This document shows positions 56,065 to 64,000 of a stretch of 64,000 nucleotides of DNA, piece by piece. The position numbers and the translations under genes were made by a program. The DNA is from Bradyrhizobium septentrionale (GTDB lineage Bacteria > Pseudomonadota > Alphaproteobacteria > Rhizobiales > Xanthobacteraceae). How positions within the stretch are numbered: the first letter of the stretch is position 1; every line of letters begins with the position of its first letter. The notes beneath the pieces were generated by a model. The model did no database searches. It was given only the letters and a program-made list of their open reading frames with translations, and was not told the origin of the DNA. The DNA is taken from assembly GCF_011516645.4 (NCBI RefSeq), contig NZ_CP088287.1, forward strand, positions 1 to 64,000, written 5' to 3'.

Positions 56065-56849
56065 GCGGACCTCCGCTGCGGCTTGGCCGCCGGCTTCTTT
56101 GCCGCCGCCTCCTTCGGCTTCTTGCCGGCGATCGGCATGAGCATTTCTTTCTGGCCGGGCGCCGCCTTCCGCTTCTTGGCCGGCTTCTTCGAAGCCTTCG
56201 TCTCGGCCGCAGCGCCGCCGACACTGCGCCGAAGCGCCTCCATCAGGTCGACGACGTTGCTCGCGCGCGGGCGCTCCTTCGGCGTGATCGGCTTGCCGGC
56301 GCGCTTCTGGTTGATGAGCTCGACCAGGGCGGTCTCGTAGTGGTCCTCGAACCTCTGGCTCGAACCGCCCGGACTTCTGGTTCACGATGTGCTTGGCGAG
56401 ATCGAGCATGTCCTTGGTGACTTTGACGTCCTGGATCTCGTCGAAGTATTCCGCCTCGCCGCGCACCTCGTAGGGGTAGCGCAGCAGCGTGCCGACGAGG
56501 CCCTTGTCGAGCGGCTCGAGCGCGATGATGTGCTCGCGGTTGGTCAGGACAACCCGACCGATGGCTACCTTGTTCATCTCGCGGATGGTCTCTCGGATCA
56601 CGGCGAAGGCGTCGTGCCCCACCTTCCCGTCCGGACGCAGGTAATAGGGGCGGATCAGGTATCGCGGATCAATCTCCGATTTTTCGACGAACTCGTCGAT
56701 CTCGATGGTCCTAGTGGATTCGAGCGCCACGTTCTCTAGCTCTTCCTTTGTCACCTCGATGAAGGTGTCGGTATCGACCTTGTATCCCTTGACGATGTCC
56801 TCGTTGGCGACCTGCTCGCCGGTGTCCGCATCGACCTTCAGATAAGAGC
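56061..56849 (-). pseudogene. ku: Ku (end-joining) protein, 5' truncated and frameshifted
   Basis: Ku binds DNA ends for LigD-dependent joining. From the IS3 boundary the frame reads VDADTGEQVANEDIVKGY, EVTKEELENVALESTRTI, YLIRPYYLRPDGK, KVAIGRVVLTNREH and HIVNQKSGRFEPE. Then a 2-base loss near 56353 shifts the frame. The next frame gives DHYETALVELINQK and the basic C-terminal tail (KKPAKKRKAAPGQKE) to the stop at 56061. The first about 60 codons are missing at the IS3 end. Two separate lesions make it non-functional. Confidence 0.9.
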
Positions 56850-56990
56850 TGGCGCCGGTTGTTTGGACAGCGCCCCGCGGGATTTAAGTGGATTCCTGCC
56901 GGGTTATGCTGAACGCGGGGCCTTACGATTTTGTCGTTGCGTCGGGAGGGCGTAGCCCGACCAGAGCGACGACAAAATCGTCGGCGACGG

Positions 56991-57818
56991 TCATGCGGCG
57001 ATCACCATAGCTTGCGTGCCGAAGTAAGCCTCGTCGGGCGTGCGCCCGTCAAGGCTCGAGTGAGGGCGTCCCTGATTGTAGAAGGCCAGATACTTGGCAA
57101 TTGACGCTCGCGCCTCGGACACGCTGTCGTAGGCGCGGAGATAAACTTCTTCGTATTTGACCGTGCGCCAGAGCCGCTCGACAAACACGTTGTCGCGCCA
57201 GGCGCCCTTGCCGTCCATGCTGATGGCGATCTTCGCGTCCAGCAGCACATCGGTGAACTCGAGGCTGGTGAACTGGCTGCCCTGGTCCGTGTTGAAAATC
57301 TCGGGCCTGCCGTGCTTCGCCAACGCCTCCTGGACCGCTTCGACGCAGAAGGCCGCCTCCATTGTGATCGAGACGCGATGGGCCAGGACCCGTCGGCTGA
57401 ACACATCGACGACCGCCGCGAGATAGACGAAGCCACGCCGCATCGGAATGTAGGTGATGTCCATTGCCCACGCCTGGTCGGGCCGCTCGATCTTCAATCC
57501 GCGCAACAGGTACGGGTAGATCTTGTGACCCGGTGCCGGCTTACTCGTGTTCGGGCGACGATAGACCGCCTCGATCCCCATGCGCTTCATCAGCGTCGCG
57601 ATGTGGCGGCGACCGGCGTATACGCCCTCCCGCCGCAGCAACGATCGCTGCATACGCGCTCCCGCGAAGGGATAATCGAGATGCAGCTCATCGAGCCGAC
57701 GCATCAAGGCAAGGTCCTCGGCCGAAACTGGCCGAGGTTCATAGTAGACCGTGCTGCGAGCCAGCTTCAGGACCTTCGCCTGGCGCACGATAGAAAGATC
57801 ATGACCGCGGTCGATCAT
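56991..57818 (-). CDS. IS3-family transposase OrfB
   Basis: A 275-residue rve-type transposase. Catalytic acids are Asp in WAMDITYIPM (about 120), Asp in IFNTDQGSQFTS (about 180) and Glu in NVFVERLWRTVKYEEV (about 215). An HTH_21-like N-terminal part is present. It overlaps orfA by 4 bp, the usual place for a programmed -1 frameshift that makes OrfAB. Confidence 0.92.
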   Translation of the reverse strand: MIDRGHDLSIVRQAKVLKLARSTVYYEPRPVSAEDLALMRRLDELHLDYPFAGARMQRSLLRREGVYAGRRHIATLMKRMGIEAVYRRPNTSKPAPGHKIYPYLLRGLKIERPDQAWAMDITYIPMRRGFVYLAAVVDVFSRRVLAHRVSITMEAAFCVEAVQEALAKHGRPEIFNTDQGSQFTSLEFTDVLLDAKIAISMDGKGAWRDNVFVERLWRTVKYEEVYLRAYDSVSEARASIAKYLAFYNQGRPHSSLDGRTPDEAYFGTQAMVIAA

Positions 57819-58120
57819 CGCTTTGCGCTCAGCAGGCCCGCCTTGGTGAGCGCGCCGGACAAAAAATCGTTTTCCAACGCCAGCTCGCCGATCTTGGCAT
57901 GTAACGCCTTCAAATCGACCGGCGTCTCGGCCGACGCCTTGTCATGCCCAAACACGCCGGCGGCGCCTTCCAGGAGCTGGTTTTTCCAGATCGTGATCTG
58001 GTTCGGATGAACATCAAACAGTTGCGCCAGCTCCGCCAGCGTCTTGTCGCCTTTGACCGCAGCCAAAGCAACCTTCGCCTTGAATGCCGGAGAATGCATC
58101 CGGCGGCTCTTCTTCGTCAT
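57815..58120 (-). CDS. IS3-family OrfA
   Basis: About 101 residues from ATG 58120 (MTKKSRRMHSPAFKAKV), preferred over ATG 58174 in the terminal region. Helix-turn-helix TLAELAQLFDVHPNQITIWKNQL followed by a leucine-zipper-like helix. DNA-binding half of the transposase. Confidence 0.88.
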   Translation of the reverse strand: MTKKSRRMHSPAFKAKVALAAVKGDKTLAELAQLFDVHPNQITIWKNQLLEGAAGVFGHDKASAETPVDLKALHAKIGELALENDFLSGALTKAGLLSAKR

Positions 58121-58203
58121 CTTCGCTCCTGATTCGCAGCAAGAATCCTCGCCGCTGTCAGGCAGAAAATCCACTCAAGCTACTGTCCGAATTTGCGGAG
58201 CCA

Positions 58204-58732
58204 GCTCTCTTCGTCCATACTTTGAATCAGCTCATCTGGATGCGCGAGAAACATTTCACCGGTATTATGGCGCAAACGCCACCGACGTTCTTCCTCGCAT
58301 GCATTGCGAGCGATGGAATTGGAAGGCGTGGTGTTGGAGGAAATCTAGGCGTTCAGAATAGATCGAAGTCGTCTGTATAAGATTGATCATCGCCACAAAA
58401 AGATTGTTGGCGGAGAGCAACGAGGCGCTTGGAACCTCCGAGGAACCAGAACCTTAGAATGTGGGGCGCCTTCCGCGCTGGCGGCGTGCCCTGGGCGGTC
58501 CCGGTTTTGAAGCCCCCAAGCCCCGACCGGGACCGTTCACTTAAGGGGTGGCTTCAGCCAGACAATTTAGCTTGTGGCGTTTGGGCCATAATACCGCATT
58601 TCACGCAGATATTGCCATCGACCTTCATCCTGATGCGGGCGATGGTAGCGCGTCTACGATTGTATACCCGATTTGTCTTCCCCGTCGTGACTCAGAAGGG
58701 CCTCTTCGGAGAAGTCATGGCCGGATTGCTAA
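58204..58732. other. 529-bp gap between IS elements
   Basis: No intact gene. Short open frames show no family features. It may hold scrambled remnants displaced by the IS3 rearrangement. Confidence 0.4.
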
Positions 58733-59394
58733 CCCGTCTTATTCGTCAGAGTGCGCCTGAGAGGCTGGCGAGCGTGGTGTAAAGCGCTGATGCGGCGTAG
58801 GATTCGGTTGCAAAGCCAACCCCATCACCTCAACCGCGAACGCCAGGCCCGCCATGACCGATGATACGATTCTGCCCTTCTCGTTTCCAGCCGTTCACGC
58901 CAAGAAAGTCACAGCTGCCTTCGATGGCGGTCGGCTGACCTCGAACGGGGGCGTGATGCTTCTGGCGATGGCCGAGCGGCGTCTCGGCTTGGCCGACAAT
59001 TTGGCCCGGGTGTTCCCGGATCGGCGCGATCCGACGCGGGTCGTGCACAGCCTTGTCGATATGTTCCGCGCGCGCATGTTCGCGATCTGCTGCGGCTACG
59101 AGGACGCCGACGACCTCGATCATCTGCGGTCCGATCCCGCATTCAAGCTGGCCTGCGGACGGCTGCCGGACACGGGTCGCGATCTGTGTTCCCAACCGAC
59201 GCTGTCGCGGCTGGAGAATGCTCCGCGCCTGCGCGACGTGATCCGGCTGACCTACACTTTGGTCGACGCATGGATGGATAGCTACCCGCGCGAGCCGGCA
59301 TCCGTCACGCTCGACATCGATGATACCTGCGATGTCGTCCACGGCCATCAGCAGCTCTCGCTGTTCAACGCTCATTATGACGAACGCTGCTTCC
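58733..59394 (+). mobile_element. Truncated second copy of the IS1380 element
   Basis: Starts with the same CCCGTCTTATTCGT end as the element at 15592 and stays nearly identical through position 59394 (about 660 bp). It then breaks off inside the transposase gene. The right end is missing. Confidence 0.9.
58854..59394 (+). pseudogene. IS1380 transposase, 3' truncated
   Basis: First about 180 codons of the transposase found at 15713, with the first Asp cluster (LDIDDTCDVVHG). The frame leaves the gene at DERCF and ends in foreign sequence at 59450. Catalytic core incomplete. Confidence 0.88.
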
Positions 59395-59414
59395 CTTATT
59401 CCATGCCGAAACAC
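59394..59414. repeat. IS21 terminal sequence relic
   Basis: A 21-bp stretch, CCTTATTCCATGCC followed by GAAACAC, is identical to the right end of the IS21 element at 43116-43136. It joins directly to the broken IS1380 copy. Confidence 0.65.
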
Positions 59415-60046
59415 ACCCGTCCTTGCCGACGACTCGGCTACGGGCTTTAGTTAGGGCCAACAGCAGCATCAAGTTGTTGCTGCAAGACACTTGCGCGGAA
59501 GAGGGGCGAAAGTCCATGAGTACCATCCACGCGACATAGAGCGGAGAGCTTGAATCGGACCTTGCGTCAAGTTGTATAAGTCCGCGCAGCCCGCGAAAGC
59601 ACTGACGAATGGAGCAGCCGTATTATGTTCTACTTTCGGTTTACTGGCCTTGATCGGGGGGGCGCTTGCTGTCCGTCGCTCGACTGCACCATGCATGAAA
59701 CTGATCGCGAGCCAGCCTCTAGGTGATCGGAATGGGCACATCATTGTCAGTCTTCAATACAGCTGTCGCGTTGCCGATGGGCTATCGAAGGGCGCAGGAA
59801 TCACGGCGAGATCGGTTAGCAAACGGGCAGCGAAAAGGGGACGCACTTGGCTCCACTTGACGTTCACCGCGAGCTCGAAGTCTCTTATGCCTAAGGGGCA
59901 TGCGATTAAAGGGCTCCGCGTGTTTGGAGGTCGCTGATTCGGCGAACCCATTCGGTAGCTCATCAGACAACGAGGACAAGCGGTCGAGCCGACAAGTGGC
60001 TGTCGCACTCGTGAGGGCAAGGCATCCAGTACATTGGATAAAGAAT
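59415..60046. other. Leader region of the effector gene
   Basis: No convincing gene; the 121-codon frame at 59572 lacks family features. Two weak matches to the tts box that drives type III secretion genes in rhizobia (consensus begins GTCAGCTTNTCGAAAGCT) occur at 59566 (GTCAAGTTGTATAAGTCC) and 59746 (GTCAGTCTTCAATACAGCT, needing a gap). Neither is good enough to call. Confidence 0.35.
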
Positions 60047-63000
60047 ATGAGACGCATTGACGGGCGCGGATCGCCCATTTCGGAATTTGGTGCCGGTGAA
60101 GGTCGAGGCGCTGACGGTTCCAGCTCTGGACCGGCTTGTGCTCCTGGTGAAGAGGGGCAATCGTTCAGTTCCATTGTGGATCGGATGCCTTCCGAGCTTC
60201 AGGATTCAGGTCCCTCGGATTCTCGCAGCACGCAGCGCGACAGCGGTGCAGGCCGATTTGCTGTTCCCTCCTCCGGCGCACATCCGCTCTTTGGGGTCGC
60301 GCTGCAGGGCGCAATCCGTGGAAGTCGTCGTCGTTTGCGCTCCTTGCCGGAATCCGGCTCGTCGCGAACTGATGGGGCGCTGCGGCGCGACGATCCAGAG
60401 GCGGAAAGCTCGCTAGGACGCCCTCTCCCGTCGCACGGGGGGGGTGGACCAGAAGGGGGACACGCCCACGATGCGCCTACCCAGAATGTCCAAACCCCGG
60501 GCCTGCAGCGGCCTTATAGAACGTACAGTGGGAGACCAAGGCCAGATGCGGGCTTCTTGCGTCCGAGTGGCGAGGAGTCCTGGCGCGACGATCGAGAGGC
60601 TGAAAGCTCGCACGCGAGCAGACGCCCACTGGATACGCAGTCCGTGTCTGAGGGAAGTGGCAGACCAGGAAGGTGGCGCGTCGCCGATGCGCCCGCGCAA
60701 CCATTCCAGCCTGGGAGCTCGGAGCGAGCCCATGGAACTTATCGTGGCGCAGCCAATCTGGAAACTACTCCATCGGCTTCGGATGGTGACCGGCGACGCG
60801 CCGATCGAGCCGCCGAACGCCCGCAAGCAGGCAGGCTGGCGCCGTATGGCCAATCCATCTCTGACCGAAGAGGCCGAACCGGGAGGTCGCATGTCGACAA
60901 TGCTGCCCTGCAGAATGTCCAAGTTGGAGTGCCGGAAGGGTATTTCAGACATTCTAATGAACTAAATGCCGCCTTACTAAATGCCGCCTTAAGGGAAATC
61001 GCCAGCGCTCGCGACATCAGCGTTTTCTCACGCGCAGTGGTACGTTACAGCAAGCAGCTGGGAAGGCAGGATCTTTCAGACTTTCTGCAAACCGCAGCTT
61101 TCCGTTTCGATGCTCGATTTGTGCCGCAGTTGGAGGAAAATATCCGGTCCTCATGGGGGTACGCCACGACATGCAATGTGGTGAGCCGGGAAGCTGGAGG
61201 TGAGGCCGGCAAAAGAGCTTGCCAGGCCTTAGCGGTTCGGTTGTCGCGCCTCGACAGGGCGCTTATGAAGCAAATCGATCCCATCGCACTTTCTCTGTTC
61301 GCATTATCGTTCGGCCGACATTCCGCGGCGGCGAGCTGTCGCGAGGCTGCCGTCGCAATCGCCGGTGAGGTGCCGTCCCGGCTCTCGCGTTTTAACCCGC
61401 AGGCGCTGGCGAACCTGGTGAACGGTTTCAGCAAATGGCCGAACGCGGCGGGCTGTCGCGAGGCTGCCGTCGCAATCGCCGGTGAGGTGCCGTCCAAGCC
61501 CTCGCGTTTTAACCCGCAGGAGCTGGCGAACCTGGTGAACGGTTTCAGCAAATGGCCGAACGCGGCGGGCTGTTGCGAGGCTGCCGTCGCAATCGCCGGT
61601 GAGGTGCCGTCCAAGCTCTCGCGTTTTAACCCGCAGGAGCTGGCGAACCTGGTGAACGGTTTCAGCAAATGGCCGGACGCGGCGGGCTGTTGCGAGGCTG
61701 CCGTCGCAATCGCCGGTGAGGTGCCGTCCAAGCTCTTGCGTTTTGACCCGCAGCACCTGGCGAACCTGGTGAACGGTTTCAGCAAATGGCCGGACGCGGC
61801 GGGCTGTCGCGAGGCTGCCGTCGCAATCGCCGGTGAGGTGCCGTCCAAGCTCTCGCGTTTTAACCCGCAGGCGCTGGCGAACCTGGTGAACGGTTTCAGC
61901 AAATGGCCGGACGCGGCGGGCTGTCGCGAGGCTGCCGTCGCAATCGCCGGTGAGGTGCCGTCCAAGCTCTTGCGTTTTGACCCGCAGCACCTGGCGAACC
62001 TGGTGAACGGTTTCAGCAAATGGCCGGACGCGGCGGGCTGTCGCGAGGCTGCCGTCGCAATCGCCGGTGAGGTGCCGTCCAAGCTCTTGCGTTTTGACCC
62101 GCAGCACCTGGCGAACCTGGTGAACGGTTTCAGCAAATGGCCGGACGCGGCGGGCTGTCGCGAGGCTGCCGTCGCAATCGCCGGTGAGGTGCCGTCCAAG
62201 CTCTTGCGTTTTGACCCGCAGGCGCTGGCGAACCTGGTGAACGGTTTCAGCAAATGGCCGGACGCGGCGGGCTGTCGCGAGGCTGCCGTCGCAATCGCCG
62301 GTGAGGTGCCGTCCAAGCTCTTGCGTTTTGACCCGCAGGAGCTGGCGAACCTGGTGAACGGTTTCAGCAAATGGCCGGACGCGGCGGGCTGTCGCGAGGC
62401 TGCCGTCGCAATCGCCGGTGAGGTGCCGTCCAAGCTCTTGCGTTTTGACCCGCAGCACCTGGCGAACCTGGTGAACGGTTTCAGCAAATGGCCGGACGCG
62501 GCGGGCTGTCGCGAGGCTGCCGTCGCAATCGCCGGTGAGGTGCCGTCCAAGCCCTCGCGTTTTAACCCGCAGGAGCTGGCGAACCTGGTGAACGGTTTCA
62601 GCAAATGGCCGGACGCGGCGGGCTGTCGCGAGGCTGCCGTCGCAATCGCCGGTGAGGTGCCGTCCAAGCTCTCGCGTTTTAACCCGCAGGAGCTGGCGAA
62701 CCTGGTGAACGGTTTCAGCAAATGGCCGGACGACGCAGCGTGTCACCGGGCGCTGGTGGACATCGCACGCGGACTAGGCCGGGCAGGCCAACGCTTCGGT
62801 GCCTTCACGACGCCTCAGTTCGGCATGATCGCCAATGCCCTGGGGCGAAGTATCGTGAGAGGGGAGGAGGCGGGAGAGATCACAGAGACCGCTCTGCTGA
62901 AGGATCGCTTGCATCAGCTGGCCCATCACCTTCACTACGACAATGATCGGCTGGAGCAGAGCGATGTTCGGACCATCGCCACCATTTTCAAGGCCTTGGC

Positions 63001-64000
63001 GAAGGCCCGGCTGTTCGAGGATCTGGGTTCACTCGCCTCGACCGGGTTGGATCGGCTCAACGAACTGCATCGTGCCCCCGGTTTTGCCGCTGAGAATAAC
63101 CTCGAGACCATGGGCAATCTCTGTGCCGCGCTGGTGCCGCTGGCGCGCAGCCCGCACCTGCGCTGGCACCGCAGAGTGGCTCTCCACTTGCTGAACGATC
63201 TCCAGCCGGTCGTGGAGCAAAAGATCGAGGCACACTTCAATGCGAGCGCAGCAGAGCGAATCCGTGGGCCGCTCGCCAGTCGCGGTCCTGCGCTCTCGAT
63301 CTATCAGGTGATCAAGGCTCGTGCGGTCCTGGCGAACATGTTCAAGCGGCCGGTTATCGAGGGCAAGAAGGCCGATTTGCGCAAGAGGCAGCAAGAGCTG
63401 CGGCACGGTACCAAAGAGACCCTGGCTAGTACGCGCGAGCTCATCCAGGGCGATCTTTCCAACATGAGCTGGAACCTGATCGCACAGATCGAGGCGGAAA
63501 GCCCGGTCGATGCGCTGGACGCATTCGTCGAGCAGAACGCGGCAACGATCCTGGACAAGCATCCTGCGTCCATATTCGATGGCCACGAGGTATTGCGAAC
63601 CATGGATCACGAGCCGAGGCCCCCACAGGGCGAGGCAGGTCTAATGCGGTTGCCGGTGGTGGACATGCAGGGACGGCCCCTCGCCACGGAGCCCGAGACA
63701 CGATACTCGATCTTTCATCGGCTGACCTCGGGGGCGATAGAGGTGGTCGCCGTGCAGCTGCTAGCAAAACCGAGCGCCTTCATGCTGGCGCGCACGCTCA
63801 CCTACAAGGGTGTGCCTTACCGCATGGACCTGTTCGGCGGCAGCAAGTTAAAGGCACCAAAACCGACCGTGCTCGAAATCGCCGCCAATGCTCCAGCCAA
63901 ACCGGCGGTAGCATCTTCGGGAGGAAAGCTGCTCGCCATTCCCTATGCCGAAACCGCTCCGGGCACGTCATTCGAGAAGCTATCGCGCGCCTGGGCGCCG
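60047..64000 (+). CDS. SKWP-repeat type III effector (RipS/XopAD-like), open at window end
   Basis: A frame of 1318 codons runs from ATG 60047 (weak GGATAAAG upstream) to the window edge without a stop; ATG 59900 is an earlier in-frame start. Residues 1-300 are disordered, rich in Ser, Gly, Arg and Pro, typical of a secretion signal region, with loosely repeated RDDxEAESS segments. Residues about 300-425 are helical. Residues 428-895 are 12 repeats of 39 residues with NGFSKWP near the end of each, the hallmark of the SKWP family of plant-pathogen and rhizobial effectors (RipS of Ralstonia, XopAD of Xanthomonas), predicted ARM/HEAT-like. After them come about 420 further residues. Target unknown. 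Confidence 0.85.
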   Translation, partial: MRRIDGRGSPISEFGAGEGRGADGSSSGPACAPGEEGQSFSSIVDRMPSELQDSGPSDSRSTQRDSGAGRFAVPSSGAHPLFGVALQGAIRGSRRRLRSLPESGSSRTDGALRRDDPEAESSLGRPLPSHGGGGPEGGHAHDAPTQNVQTPGLQRPYRTYSGRPRPDAGFLRPSGEESWRDDREAESSHASRRPLDTQSVSEGSGRPGRWRVADAPAQPFQPGSSERAHGTYRGAANLETTPSASDGDRRRADRAAERPQAGRLAPYGQSISDRRGRTGRSHVDNAALQNVQVGVPEGYFRHSNELNAALLNAALREIASARDISVFSRAVVRYSKQLGRQDLSDFLQTAAFRFDARFVPQLEENIRSSWGYATTCNVVSREAGGEAGKRACQALAVRLSRLDRALMKQIDPIALSLFALSFGRHSAAASCREAAVAIAGEVPSRLSRFNPQALANLVNGFSKWPNAAGCREAAVAIAGEVPSKPSRFNPQELANLVNGFSKWPNAAGCCEAAVAIAGEVPSKLSRFNPQELANLVNGFSKWPDAAGCCEAAVAIAGEVPSKLLRFDPQHLANLVNGFSKWPDAAGCREAAVAIAGEVPSKLSRFNPQALANLVNGFSKWPDAAGCREAAVAIAGEVPSKLLRFDPQHLANLVNGFSKWPDAAGCREAAVAIAGEVPSKLLRFDPQHLANLVNGFSKWPDAAGCREAAVAIAGEVPSKLLRFDPQALANLVNGFSKWPDAAGCREAAVAIAGEVPSKLLRFDPQELANLVNGFSKWPDAAGCREAAVAIAGEVPSKLLRFDPQHLANLVNGFSKWPDAAGCREAAVAIAGEVPSKPSRFNPQELANLVNGFSKWPDAAGCREAAVAIAGEVPSKLSRFNPQELANLVNGFSKWPDDAACHRALVDIARGLGRAGQRFGAFTTPQFGMIANALGRSIVRGEEAGEITETALLKDRLHQLAHHLHYDNDRLEQSDVRTIATIFKALAKARLFEDLGSLASTGLDRLNELHRAPGFAAENNLETMGNLCAALVPLARSPHLRWHRRVALHLLNDLQPVVEQKIEAHFNASAAERIRGPLASRGPALSIYQVIKARAVLANMFKRPVIEGKKADLRKRQQELRHGTKETLASTRELIQGDLSNMSWNLIAQIEAESPVDALDAFVEQNAATILDKHPASIFDGHEVLRTMDHEPRPPQGEAGLMRLPVVDMQGRPLATEPETRYSIFHRLTSGAIEVVAVQLLAKPSAFMLARTLTYKGVPYRMDLFGGSKLKAPKPTVLEIAANAPAKPAVASSGGKLLAIPYAETAPGTSFEKLSRAWAP
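61328..62731 (+). repeat. 12 tandem 117-bp repeats within the effector gene
   Basis: Each unit encodes 39 residues, from AAGCREAAVAIAGEVP to ANLVNGFSKWPD. Units are nearly identical in DNA. Differences cluster at a few codons: S/L before RF, N/D in RFxP, and A, E or H after PQ. A degenerate 13th unit follows (DAACHRALVDIARGLG). Such near-identity suggests recent expansion by unequal exchange. Confidence 0.95.

Larger units (their letters stand above)
56850..58203 (-). mobile_element. IS3-family insertion sequence
   Basis: 1354 bp with related ends: TGGCGCCGGTTGTTTGGACAG inward from 56850 and TGGCTCCGCAAATTCGGACAG inward from 58203. It carries orfA and orfB. The flanks show no direct duplication and the DNA right of the element is not the missing ku 5' end, so a rearrangement followed insertion. 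Confidence 0.82.

Noticed and set aside
55285..56754. Minus-strand 489-codon frame taken as one protein
   Set aside because: Only its first about 140 codons are Ku; after the frameshift it reads antisense to the HEPN-like gene.
59572..59937. 121-codon gene before the effector, with a hydrophobic stretch
   Set aside because: No ribosome site, no family features, and it overlaps the possible extended effector start.
61045..62721. Long minus-strand frame (558 codons) with a 39-residue repeat
   Set aside because: It is the antisense of the SKWP repeats: a 117-bp unit without a stop in one frame gives long open frames on the other strand. No family features.
61328..62731. Possible CRISPR-like array of regular repeats
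   Set aside because: Units are 117 bp, contiguous, without spacers, and keep a protein frame; this is a coding tandem repeat.
61304..62746. Second minus-strand repeat frame (480 codons)
   Set aside because: Same cause as above; a different antisense frame of the effector repeats.

Overview
The window looks like an accessory island of a GC-rich alphaproteobacterium, most probably Bradyrhizobium or a close relative. The evidence is the coding style, the insertion sequences (IS21, IS66, IS3 and IS1380 types, a trio-recombinase element and a group II intron), and a type III effector of the SKWP-repeat family at the right edge. No rRNA, tRNA or CRISPR array was recognised. The genus is an inference.

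Layout. Positions 1-7.8 kb hold a QueD-like gene, a phosphoesterase and a multicopper oxidase cut short by a left-truncated RIT element (three tyrosine recombinases). The right inverted repeat of that element has removed the start and catalytic Cys of a SRAP gene. Positions 8-11 kb hold a possible two-gene unit: a nitrilase-fold protein and a winged-helix/PAS/histidine-kinase-like protein with no phospho-acceptor His. Positions 12.5-18.3 kb hold a Gabija-like cassette (helical protein, OLD ATPase-TOPRIM nuclease, UvrD helicase) whose helicase is split by an IS1380-family element with a clean CTAG duplication. Positions 18.9-33.6 kb, all on the minus strand, hold sbcC, sbcD, an SMC-like ATPase with a tiny overlapping partner, a collapsed mcrBC remnant, and an AddAB-like helicase-nuclease pair. 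The addB-like gene is out of frame at a 13-bp G tract and the addA-like gene carries a one-base frameshift. Position 34.2 kb begins a topB gene with a C-terminal DUF5710-like segment.

Positions 37-46 kb are a nest of mobile DNA: two nearly identical 1.77-kb copies of a DDE transposon flank an IS21 element carrying a group II intron, an IS66 fragment and a pRiA4b ORF-3-type gene. Positions 46.5-48.9 kb hold a membrane protein, an overlapping SAM methyltransferase and a predicted pPIWI-associated nuclease-like protein. Positions 49-53.6 kb hold a short type II CBASS operon (CD-NTase, E2-like protein, patatin phospholipase). It faces a divergent module of sigma-70-like protein, coiled-coil protein and ImmA/IrrE peptidase across a nested palindrome. 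Positions 53.7-58.2 kb hold small genes, an intact SRAP gene, a HEPN-like gene and a broken ku gene next to an IS3 element. Position 58.7 kb begins a truncated second IS1380 copy. From 60.0 kb to the right edge runs a large SKWP-repeat effector, open at the window end.

Theme. Many genes for phage defence or DNA-end processing lie here, and several are broken in ways that look recent or reversible (transposon in the helicase, homopolymer slippage in the addB-like gene). Others are clear relics (mcrBC, ku, three of four SRAP loci). The CBASS operon and its divergent control module, sbcCD and the SMC-like pair look intact.
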